From positions 1-64,000 of the forward strand of contig NZ_JAJUXG010000001.1 of assembly GCF_021390535.1 (NCBI RefSeq): DNA of 64,000 bases, read 5' to 3'. Below are positions 36,901 through 44,326 of the stretch, piece after piece. The notes under the pieces are model-generated. The model worked only from the letters and a program-made list of their open reading frames with translations, had not been told where the DNA came from and did no database searches. Each line of letters starts with the position of its first letter. The first letter of the stretch is position 1. This stretch comes from Dyadobacter sp. CY312 (GTDB lineage Bacteria; Bacteroidota; Bacteroidia; Cytophagales; Spirosomataceae). A program made the translations under genes and the position numbers.

Positions 36901-37882
36901 TATCCGAACCTGTTTGCGGACCTTTAAGCAAATCTGTCAGCTTTTTCCGGTAGGTGTTCTGCTCATCTTTGCCGGTCTGTTTTTTAAATGCGTCGTTTGT
37001 CCAGATAATTTCACCTTCCGCATTGGCGATGATAATGAGATCTTTCGTGCTTGATGCTACCAAAGCAAGCTCTCTCAGCTTTTCCTCGGACGTTTTAAGT
37101 TGGGTTATATCATGGCTGGTCAAAATGATATTTTTGCTCACAGCATCTATTTTTGCCGTCGTCAGGCTCCATGACCATGTTCCGTTTTTATGCAGTATCC
37201 GGTGTTCTACACTCGGGACGGCAACGCCTCTGGAAACAGTTGTGTTAAGTGCTTCAATGCAAATGTCCAGGTCGTAAGGATGTACGTAATTCATAAATGA
37301 CCTTCCGACGGTTTCACTTACCTCATAACCGTAAAACTCCGTCCAATTCGGAGAGACATATAGGAATGTGCCATCCGCTGCGATTATAAAAAGAACATCC
37401 CGTGCGTTAGCAAGCAGGGAAGCCATATCGTGCCGGGAAAGTTGATATTCACGGGACGACTCAACAGGATTTACCGGCTTGCCTGACTCGGACCGGGTAT
37501 CCTCAGGCATTAGTTTTAAACCCCAAGCAATCCGCCTGCTGTCTCTTTCCCCTATACGCATTGCTGAGGCGAGGTAATTAACATCCGATCCGTCTTCGCG
37601 CGTAAGTAGAAAAGATGTTTGATAGATCGTATTTTTGTTATTCCAAAAACTTCGGGCTTCCGCCTCGGCATTGTCTAGTACATTTGCTACCGATTCCGTT
37701 ATAAGGTCAGTATTATGCGCAGTGCCGTAGAAGAAGTTTAAAAATCTTTTGTCTGCCCGGTATGTTCGGTGGGTGTTTTTGTCCGAATACAGTAATCCAT
37801 GCTCCGCATGTGTGCGGATAAAATCAAAAAATGCCTCGTCCTCATCCATCTTATTGAAGAGCTCTGCCTTAAGGTAATTCAT
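33953..37882 (-). CDS. hybrid sensor histidine kinase with five PAS domains and two receivers
   Basis: The protein has 1309 residues and no membrane segment from the chosen ATG, so it is cytosolic. Five PAS/PAC units cover roughly residues 155-785, some with charged loops typical of ligand-binding PAS. HisKA is ANMSHEIRTPLNGIIGFTD (phospho-His near 800). HATPase has NLVSNAVKFTPEGE and GGTGLGI. Receiver 1 (about 1035-1150) has VIMDYHMPEMDG, and receiver 2 (about 1184-1306) has LILMDIQMPEMNG with the Lys in DYLTKPV. Both keep the phosphoacceptor Asp. Start at 37882: the preceding in-frame codons look like a spurious extension. Confidence 0.86.
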   Translation of the reverse strand: MNYLKAELFNKMDEDEAFFDFIRTHAEHGLLYSDKNTHRTYRADKRFLNFFYGTAHNTDLITESVANVLDNAEAEARSFWNNKNTIYQTSFLLTREDGSDVNYLASAMRIGERDSRRIAWGLKLMPEDTRSESGKPVNPVESSREYQLSRHDMASLLANARDVLFIIAADGTFLYVSPNWTEFYGYEVSETVGRSFMNYVHPYDLDICIEALNTTVSRGVAVPSVEHRILHKNGTWSWSLTTAKIDAVSKNIILTSHDITQLKTSEEKLRELALVASSTKDLIIIANAEGEIIWTNDAFKKQTGKDEQNTYRKKLTDLLKGPQTGSDTIGRITKIFANPEVIHDEIMLFNSSGDAFWAELTVTPVFSDLGKRTNLIAVCRDITVKKKSESELKQTREMLEQTSRIARVGGWEYNTDTQEVYWASISKEIHEVAEDYQPTLESALAFYKDGESKNRMLIALDQCIESGTSYDIELEAVTARGKEIWVRAIGAAVFSHGRCSRVYGSFQDITPRKLNERKLLESSQMLEKLTNQAPGSLFQFELFEDGSMNFPFFSKGLIKVNVPDLILQDMDGAQILSMIHPADIHEFKRSIHESAKTLQNWQLDFRVLVPDGKVTWLAGEATPEKLEDSVLWHGYLQNITQKKLAVAELLRSEAKFRTLYDATSDAVVLLDKNGFVDCNEATLTMFNVPNDPESKAFLLCNMLTDIQPDGSDSEFRSQQHMALAYEKGSHSTELTFWRNKDGSREEFIAEVLLNVININGQQVMQVVLRDITTRKMAELQLSKAREHAEAASKSKSEFLANMSHEIRTPLNGIIGFTDLLMKTKLDNAQNQYMSMVQQSANSLLEIINDILDFSKIEAGKLELVWEKTDLLELCGQVTDLITYQAHQKNLEILLNISPGIPHFIFTDPIRLKQILLNLVSNAVKFTPEGEIELMVEVLSESDQKPWLFRFSVRDTGIGIESQNQRKIFEAFSQEDLSTTKRFGGTGLGINIANNLLELMNSQLQLRSESGEGSVFYFDVEFEPADEGTEQVWNYPDSIKKVLIVDDNIKNGSIIGEMLHNKNIISDFAHNGTQALQYVQNGSFYDAVIMDYHMPEMDGLQLVRQMQQHGVILPVILLSRSSEEEILTDVKEYFGIQHRLVKPVKIHQLFRVLGEIAARKTDLPAGHIRVGRKITEPILTANTTGSLTVLIAEDHMINMLLVKTMLLKINPNTRIIEAKTGSCAIEAFKTTRPDLILMDIQMPEMNGYEATRQIRLLENGLAIPIIALTAGTVKGEREKCLEAGMNDYLTKPVVKETLEKAIEKWVWNYV

Positions 37883-38141
37883 TTTATGTAGTGTGGTAGT
37901 ACATCCCGTAGCTTGGGTGGTTTTTCTGCCCGACAAGTTAGGTTTAATTTGAGCACTGGTGCAAAAAATAAAGACTAATAATTTAAAATCCGACAGCATT
38001 TCAACCCCCAGTCCGATTATGGATTATATTTCGCAATGTGAACTCGTATATTAAAGCCTGATTTCATCACTGGGATATACGTGGGCGTGCTTTTGTAGAC
38101 TCAACTGACGAGATTAAACTTAGAACAAACTCTACCGCTCT

Positions 38142-39524
38142 ATGAAAACCTATGATGCAATTGTAATCGGATCAGGACAAGCCGGCACGCCGCTTTCCAA
38201 AAGACTCGCGATGGAAGGACTAAAAACGGCGCTGATCGAAAAACGCTGGGTAGGTGGAACGTGCGTAAATGATGGATGTTCACCGACCAAGGCTATGATC
38301 GCATCGGCAAGAGCAGCCTGGGTTGCGGCAAATTCTCAGAAGATCGGGGTTTATGCGGACAACGTCAGAATTGATATTAAGGCTGTCTTCAAACACAAAA
38401 ACGACATTGTAAAAATGATGCGTGATAGTAGTGAAAAGGGCATCAAAAAAACCAGGAACCTTGATCTGATCTACGGAACGGCAGTTTTTACAGGCAAGAA
38501 AGAGATATCTGTCACGGATGAGGACGGTAACGTTTCCCACTTGAAGGCAGATAAAATATTCATTAATACGGGTGCCAGTCCTGAAATTCCTGAAATTGAA
38601 GGGATTGATCAGGTAAACTACCTCACCTCTACAACCATTTTGGAACTTCCGGAAATTCCGGAGCATTTACTTATAATAGGTAGCGGTTATATTGGTCTGG
38701 AATTTGGGCAAATGTATAGAAGGTTTGGTAGTAAAATCTCAATTGTTTCGCATGCTGCTCAATTGCTGAGTAAAGAGGACCCAGATATCTCGGCGGAAAT
38801 GTCTAAAATATTGGAACAGGAAAATATTCGGATATTTCTGAAGGCGACGGTCAGTTCTCTAGCAAAGACGCAAAGCGGGATATCTGCCAAAGTGGATGTA
38901 GGGGGTAAAAGAGAAACGATAGCATGTACACATGTTTTGATAGCGGCAGGAAGGATGCCCAACAGCGGTATTCTTTCGCTCGATAAAACTGGTGTAAAAA
39001 CGGATGAAAATGGATTTATTGTCGTAAATAGCCGCTTAGAGACATCCGCCAAAGGTATATATGCACTTGGAGATGTGAAGCCCGGTCCTGCGTTTACCCA
39101 CATTTCGTATGACGATTTTCGCATCATCAGAACCAATCTTTTAGAGAAGGGCAGGGCGACCATTACAAACCGGCAAGTGCCCTACTGTATGTTTACCGAT
39201 CCGCAGTTGGGGAGAATAGGCATTACCGAACAGCAGGCGAAAGAGCAGGGAATTGATGTGCTGGTGGCCGTTTTATCTAATTCAAGTATAGCCCGGTGTA
39301 TAGAAACCGGAGACGAAAGGGGAATGATGAAAGCAGTTGTGGACGCCAGAACGGGAAAAATACTTGGTGCGGCCGTATTGGCAGAACAGGGCGGTGAGGT
39401 TGTTTCGGTGTTACAAATGGCTATAAAAGGTGGAATTACCTATCAGGAAATCAGAGATGGCATATTTGCACATCCTACCTATTCTGAGTCTCTTAATAAT
39501 TTGTTTATGACGCTGGACAAGTAG
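38142..39524 (+). CDS. class I flavoprotein disulfide reductase (MerA/glutathione-reductase-like)
   Basis: The protein has 460 residues. It has FAD-binding GSGQAGTPLSKRLA, redox-active Cys41/Cys46 in GGTCVNDGCSPTK, the NAD(P) site GSGYIGLEFGQMYRRFG, a second FAD motif ALGDVKPGPAF, and the C-terminal HPTYSE with the His-Glu pair of true disulfide reductases. It lacks the N-terminal HMA domain and C-terminal cysteines of mercuric reductase, so mercury is not indicated. It is 49 bases upstream of the ABC genes on the same strand, next to ergothioneine genes, so a role in reducing a small disulfide, possibly of ergothioneine, is a reasonable but untested idea. Confidence 0.83.
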   Translation: MKTYDAIVIGSGQAGTPLSKRLAMEGLKTALIEKRWVGGTCVNDGCSPTKAMIASARAAWVAANSQKIGVYADNVRIDIKAVFKHKNDIVKMMRDSSEKGIKKTRNLDLIYGTAVFTGKKEISVTDEDGNVSHLKADKIFINTGASPEIPEIEGIDQVNYLTSTTILELPEIPEHLLIIGSGYIGLEFGQMYRRFGSKISIVSHAAQLLSKEDPDISAEMSKILEQENIRIFLKATVSSLAKTQSGISAKVDVGGKRETIACTHVLIAAGRMPNSGILSLDKTGVKTDENGFIVVNSRLETSAKGIYALGDVKPGPAFTHISYDDFRIIRTNLLEKGRATITNRQVPYCMFTDPQLGRIGITEQQAKEQGIDVLVAVLSNSSIARCIETGDERGMMKAVVDARTGKILGAAVLAEQGGEVVSVLQMAIKGGITYQEIRDGIFAHPTYSESLNNLFMTLDK

Positions 39525-39573
39525 CCGGCAAGAGTGTCAGGCTTAAATGTTAGTTCAGGATATAGCTTTATAA

Positions 39574-40530
39574 ATGATATCGGTACGGAATCTTTCTAAA
39601 AATTTTGGAGGCGTAGATGCGGTGAGTGATATCTCGTTTGAAGTAAGTGCAGGCAACACAATGGTGTTGCTAGGTACGAGCGGATGCGGTAAAACCACCA
39701 CCCTGAAAATGCTAAACAGACTCATAGAACCTACCTCTGGTGAGATTCGTATTGATGATCGTGATGTCTTTTCCGCCAAACCCGAAATCCTGAGGCGTGG
39801 AATAGGTTATGTTTCTCAGAATAATGGTTTGTTTCCTCACTTTACGGTAGCGGAAAATATTGCGGTAGTGCCCAGGTTATTGAAATGGGACAGAAGCAAG
39901 ACAGAAAAACGGACGACTGAACTGCTTGAACAGCTCAGATTGCCTTTTGTGAAATACGCGCACAAATACCCTGACGAACTTAGCGGAGGTCAGAAACAAA
40001 GAGTGTCACTTGCCAGGGCGCTGGTTGCTGATCCGTCTCTGTTGTTGATGGATGAACCTTTCGGTGCACTCGATCCTATTACCAGAGCGGACATACGGAA
40101 AGAGTTTCTGGAACTTCCTGAATTGAAACGGAAGACGATCTTACTTGTAACGCACGATGTACAGGAAGCCTTTGAACTGGGAGATCAGATCAGTTTGATG
40201 GACAAGGGCAGGATCGTGCAAAGCGGCTCCGCGCAGGATCTGATTTTTAAACCTGCCAATGATTTTGTGAGCAACTTTTTCAGCCATCATAAATTACAGC
40301 TTGAATTAAGTTCTCTAAAAATTCATGAGATATGGCATGCGTTGCGCGACGCCGCCCCTGACAGCAACAGTACTGCGATCACTAGTAATTCAAGCTTTTG
40401 GGAGGTATTGGAATTGCTGTCCGATCATAAGGAAAAGGTTTTAACCATTAAAAATGCGGAGAACGATATAAAATCAGTCTCATTGGAAAACATACAGTCG
40501 GCTTACACAAGAATTAAACAAAATCGCTGA
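39574..40530 (+). CDS. ABC transporter ATPase, OpuCA/EgtV-like
   Basis: The protein has 318 residues. Walker A GTSGCGKTT, Q-loop YVSQNNGLFPHFTVAEN, signature LSGGQKQRVSLARAL, Walker B LLLMDEPFGALDPITRADI and the switch His (LLVTHD) are all intact. A C-terminal extension of about 80 residues resembles a single degenerate CBS-type domain. This is the ATPase of the quaternary-amine/ergothioneine uptake family, whose two subunits are called OpuCA or EgtV. Its TGA stop overlaps the ATG of the permease by one base (TGATG), giving translational coupling. It powers import through the neighbouring fused permease. Confidence 0.82.
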   Translation: MISVRNLSKNFGGVDAVSDISFEVSAGNTMVLLGTSGCGKTTTLKMLNRLIEPTSGEIRIDDRDVFSAKPEILRRGIGYVSQNNGLFPHFTVAENIAVVPRLLKWDRSKTEKRTTELLEQLRLPFVKYAHKYPDELSGGQKQRVSLARALVADPSLLLMDEPFGALDPITRADIRKEFLELPELKRKTILLVTHDVQEAFELGDQISLMDKGRIVQSGSAQDLIFKPANDFVSNFFSHHKLQLELSSLKIHEIWHALRDAAPDSNSTAITSNSSFWEVLELLSDHKEKVLTIKNAENDIKSVSLENIQSAYTRIKQNR

Positions 40531-42095
40531 TGGAGCAGACTCAGAGCTTATGGGGATTTATGGTTCAGCAGTCCGATAAACTTTGGGCTCAGACTTTGGC
40601 ACATATCGGTCTGACCTGTATATCTCTTTTAATAGCTGTGGCCATAGGGCTTCCCCTAGGAATATGGATTGCAGACAGAAATAGAGCAGCCAGAGCGATT
40701 CTTGGAGTGGCGGGCGTTCTCCAAACCATTCCGAGTATTGCGTTGCTTGGTTTTATGATTCCATTATTGGGCATTGGTGCCATGCCTGCAATTGCCGCGC
40801 TGTTTATGTATGCATTGCTTCCGGTGATCCGCAATACGTACACGGGCATCCGTGGGGTAGACGCAGCAGTAACGGAGTCCGCAAGAGCCATGGGAATGAA
40901 CACCCGGCAGGTGCTGATGCAAATACAACTGCCACTTGCCATGCCGGTAATATTGGCAGGAGTAAGAACCGCAACGGTAATTAACGTTGGTGTAGCTACA
41001 CTTGCCGCTTACATCGCCGCCGGTGGACTTGGAGAATTTATCTTCGGTGGAATAGCGCTTAACAACACCAACATGATTCTGGCAGGCGCCATTCCGGCTG
41101 CGCTGCTGGCCATCATTCTTGATTTCCTGTTATCTCTGATCCAGAAGGCAGATTTTAAAAAAATGCGTAAAGCCAGCCTCGTACTTCCCGTGTTGCTATT
41201 GCTTTTTTCTTCTTTTTATATTTTTCCAAATGCGCAACAAAAGATTTTAGGAGGTTTTACCCCCGAATTCATGGGCAGGGAAGACGGTTATCTGGGCTTG
41301 AAATCGAAATACGGACTTAATATTCCAACAGTCGTGATCAGCGATGCTGTAATGTATAAGGCAGCATTTGAGAAGAAGCTGGATGTAATAAGCGGATACA
41401 GTACCGATGGTCGCCTCAAAGCATTCGACCTGATTACCCTGGAAGATGACCGGCGGATATTTCCACCTTATTACGCCGCTCCGCTTGTGCGGCAGGATGC
41501 CCTTGAACGGCTACCGGACCTCGAAGGTGTTCTCAACTTGTTGGCAGGACAGATAAACGACTCTGTGATGACTGATCTCAATTACCGTGTAGACTACCTC
41601 AAACAACTTCCTGAAAAGGTAGCACTTGATTTTCTGATGGAACGAGGTTTATACAAAGTTTCCAGGCAGGGAAAGTCGGGTGTGGTAAGGCTCGGATCCA
41701 AAATTTTTGCTGAACAATACATTCTGATTCAAATTTACAAGATGCTTATTGAGGGAAATACCAATATGCGTGTCGAAACTAAAACAGGGTTGGGTGGTAC
41801 TAAAATTTGCTTCGATGCGCTAAACAACAACGAGATAGACATGTATCCGGAATATACCGGCACGGGTTTGCTGGTATTGTTAAAACCGACACCCGCACAA
41901 ATGAAGCAGCTGGATGGCAGTAAGGAACGCGTTTTCGATTTTGTGCAAATGGAATTTGAAAAACAATATCGGTTAAAATGGCTCAGTCCAATCGGCTTTA
42001 ATAATGCCTATGCACTTATGATGCGCAGAAGCCAGGCCAACGAAAATCAGATTAAAACGATCAGTGATCTGAAGACATTTGCCGATAAAAATTAG
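40530..42095 (+). CDS. EgtU/OpuCB-CC-like permease fused to a circularly permuted binding domain
   Basis: The protein has 521 residues. The permease half (1-205) holds the EAA-like loop TESARAMGMNTRQVLMQI. A single membrane helix follows (about 217-233). The second half is the OpuAC-type substrate-binding domain, but its order is swapped: residues 236-376 (GGFTPEFMGREDGYLGLK, GYSTDGRLKAFDL, FPPYYAAPLVR) are what normally forms the C-terminal part, and residues 385-521 (VVRLGSKIFAEQYILIQI, PEYTGTGLL, WLSPIGFNNAYALMMRR, KTISDLKTFADK) are what normally comes first. The break falls between TISDLK and TPEFM. All parts are present, so it is probably functional. Neighbouring egtB/egtD suggest ergothioneine as substrate; glycine betaine is the alternative. 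Confidence 0.78.
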   Translation: MEQTQSLWGFMVQQSDKLWAQTLAHIGLTCISLLIAVAIGLPLGIWIADRNRAARAILGVAGVLQTIPSIALLGFMIPLLGIGAMPAIAALFMYALLPVIRNTYTGIRGVDAAVTESARAMGMNTRQVLMQIQLPLAMPVILAGVRTATVINVGVATLAAYIAAGGLGEFIFGGIALNNTNMILAGAIPAALLAIILDFLLSLIQKADFKKMRKASLVLPVLLLLFSSFYIFPNAQQKILGGFTPEFMGREDGYLGLKSKYGLNIPTVVISDAVMYKAAFEKKLDVISGYSTDGRLKAFDLITLEDDRRIFPPYYAAPLVRQDALERLPDLEGVLNLLAGQINDSVMTDLNYRVDYLKQLPEKVALDFLMERGLYKVSRQGKSGVVRLGSKIFAEQYILIQIYKMLIEGNTNMRVETKTGLGGTKICFDALNNNEIDMYPEYTGTGLLVLLKPTPAQMKQLDGSKERVFDFVQMEFEKQYRLKWLSPIGFNNAYALMMRRSQANENQIKTISDLKTFADKN

Positions 42096-42201
42096 AACTG
42101 TGTATGTACGTGCAATAATTGGCTGCGAAAGGCGGGGCGAACTTCGTACACGGGCACAATACTTGTTTAATTAAAATGAATTAAAAACAATTTCATATCT
42201 A

Positions 42202-43359
42202 ATGACAACCACCAACATTAGGGACGAATATAATCTGGTAAGAAAACTGTCCGAAACAATATGCGAACCTTTGGAAACAGAAGATTACGTTCCGCAGCCG
42301 GTTCCTTTTGTGAGCCCTCCAAAGTGGCATTTGGCGCATTCTACATGGTTTTTTGAAACTTTTATTCTAAAAGCATTTCAGGAAAACTATGAGGTTTTTG
42401 ATCCCGCTTATAACTTTCTGTTCAACAGTTATTACAATAATGTAGGGGACAGAACACTGCGCACCGACAGGGGAAATGTTACACGGCCAACAATCAAAAA
42501 TGTGTATGCTTACCGCCAACATGTAGATACCCGCATGAACGAGCTGCTGGCAAACCCACCAGGAGATGAGCTGTTGCAACTTTTGCGGCTTGGCCTGCAA
42601 CACGAGCAGCAGCATCAGGAATTAATGATCACCGATATCAAATACATACTCGGGCATAATCCGCTTTTTCCGGTTTATCAAAAACAGCACAATCTCGTAG
42701 ATGATGTGAATTCGGAAAACGGATTTGCAGCCTTACAGGAAGGTGTGTATGAAGTGGGTTATGCAGGAGAAGGATTCTGCTTCGATAACGAACTTGGCAG
42801 GCACAAAACTTACATTCAAAATTTTGAGATAAGCAAGTCCTTGGTTACCAATGCAGAATACCTCGAATTTATGGAAGCAGGTGGTTACCAGGATTTCAAT
42901 TTGTGGCTGGATGCAGGTTGGTCGTGGGTGAATGAAAATCAGATCAATGCTCCTCTGTATTGGTATAAGATCGACGGCGATTGGCATTACTACACGCTGG
43001 CCGGACTTCAAAAGGTGAATCCGGATGCAATACTCTGTCATGTGAGTTTTTTTGAAGCTGCTGCATTTGCACAGTGGAAAGGAATGCGACTGCCTACGGA
43101 ATTTGAATGGGAGGTGGCATCAGGTCATTTTTCATGGGGGCAGCGCTGGGAATGGACAAACAGTGCGTACTTACCGTATCCTGGTTTCAGTAAAGCCAGC
43201 GGCGCGGTGGGAGAGTATAATGGCAAGTTTATGATCAATCAGATGGTGCTGCGCGGAGCATCTGTGGCCACCTCTCCCAATCACAGCAGGAACAGTTACC
43301 GGAATTTTTTTCACACACATGAACGCTGGCAGTACACGGGTATAAGGCTGGTTAAATAA
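42202..43359 (+). CDS. egtB: ergothioneine biosynthesis protein EgtB
   Basis: The protein has 385 residues. The non-haem iron sulfoxide synthase joins a thiol donor to trimethylhistidine. It has an N-terminal DinB-type domain with WHLAHSTWFFE (a His near 46) and QHEQQHQEL (His134 and His138), which fit the three iron ligands. A C-terminal formylglycine-generating-enzyme-like fold follows with MRLPTEFEWEVAS, SWGQRWEWTNSAY and SPNHSRNSYRNFFHTHERWQ. It is a little shorter than typical EgtB proteins (about 420-430 residues). The sulphur donor (cysteine or gamma-glutamylcysteine) cannot be read from this sequence. egtD follows 6 bases later. Confidence 0.9.
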   Translation: MTTTNIRDEYNLVRKLSETICEPLETEDYVPQPVPFVSPPKWHLAHSTWFFETFILKAFQENYEVFDPAYNFLFNSYYNNVGDRTLRTDRGNVTRPTIKNVYAYRQHVDTRMNELLANPPGDELLQLLRLGLQHEQQHQELMITDIKYILGHNPLFPVYQKQHNLVDDVNSENGFAALQEGVYEVGYAGEGFCFDNELGRHKTYIQNFEISKSLVTNAEYLEFMEAGGYQDFNLWLDAGWSWVNENQINAPLYWYKIDGDWHYYTLAGLQKVNPDAILCHVSFFEAAAFAQWKGMRLPTEFEWEVASGHFSWGQRWEWTNSAYLPYPGFSKASGAVGEYNGKFMINQMVLRGASVATSPNHSRNSYRNFFHTHERWQYTGIRLVK

Positions 43360-43365
43360 CGTATT

Positions 43366-44307
43366 ATGGAAGACAGTACTTTTGAAAGAGATATAGACGC
43401 GGGATTGTCCGCACCCTTCAAACACATTTCATCAAAATATTTTTACGACGATATTGGCAGCGGCATCTTTCAGCAGATCATGAAGATGCCCGAATATTAT
43501 CCGACAGCGAGTGAGTTTGAAATCTTATCCTTACAAAGTGATAAGATCATTGAACAACTGAACTTCAAAGAGCCTTTTAATATCGTTGAATTTGGAGCTG
43601 GAGATGGGATTAAAACCCGTCAGCTGTTGAAAAAACTGATGGCTCAAAAAATAGATTTCACTTATGTTCCTATCGATATATCAGCCAGGGCGATCAGAGA
43701 ACTTAAAAATAATATGCTTGCCACGCTGCCGGAAATGAAAATAAGGCCCATGGTCGGTAATTATTTTTCTATGGCCGAAGATTTGTCGCACGGCGAAACT
43801 CCCGCCTTGTTTCTGTTTTTAGGAGGTAATATAGGGAACTACCAGAATGAGGAAGCCAACGCGCTTTTTTCGCAGTTCGGATCCAATATGAGACCAGGTG
43901 ATAAACTTCTGACGGGTTTTGACCTGCGTAAAAATCCTGCTACGATCCGAAATGCTTATGACGATAAACAAGGCATTACGAAGGCTTTCAATCTTAATTT
44001 GCTGACACGTATTAACCGGGAACTGAATGCGAATTTCGAACTTGGACAGTTTGACTTTTATTCCCATTATGACCCAGCCAATGGCGAGGTTAAAAGTTAC
44101 CTTGTAAGTCTGGTTGCCCAGCGGGTTTATATCGGCAAGACCGACAAGCACTATTCCTTCGCTCAGAATGAGCTTATCTGGACAGAATTATCTAAAAAAT
44201 TCACATTAGAGGAAATCGGCGAGCTGGCGGTCGCAAATAATTTTAGCATTGTAGCTCATTTTATGGATTGCAAACACTATTTTACTGACAGTTTATGGAT
44301 TAAATAG
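43366..44307 (+). CDS. egtD: L-histidine N-alpha-methyltransferase EgtD
   Basis: The protein has 313 residues. It methylates histidine three times using S-adenosylmethionine to give hercynine, the substrate of EgtB. Visible are the SAM motif VEFGAGDGIKTRQLL, LFLGGNIGNYQNEEA, the histidine-binding region FYDDIGSGIFQQI near the N-terminus, and DLRKNP. The close pairing with egtB (6 bases) makes a two-step ergothioneine pathway. A histidine kinase gene follows 19 bases later, so transcription may continue into signalling genes. Confidence 0.92.
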   Translation: MEDSTFERDIDAGLSAPFKHISSKYFYDDIGSGIFQQIMKMPEYYPTASEFEILSLQSDKIIEQLNFKEPFNIVEFGAGDGIKTRQLLKKLMAQKIDFTYVPIDISARAIRELKNNMLATLPEMKIRPMVGNYFSMAEDLSHGETPALFLFLGGNIGNYQNEEANALFSQFGSNMRPGDKLLTGFDLRKNPATIRNAYDDKQGITKAFNLNLLTRINRELNANFELGQFDFYSHYDPANGEVKSYLVSLVAQRVYIGKTDKHYSFAQNELIWTELSKKFTLEEIGELAVANNFSIVAHFMDCKHYFTDSLWIK

Positions 44308-44326
44308 AAAACAAAACCTCAGTAAA

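Noticed and set aside
38142..39524. Mercuric reductase (merA) of a mercury-resistance locus
   Set aside because: No HMA domain, no C-terminal cysteine pair, and no merR, merT or merP nearby. The neighbours are ergothioneine genes.
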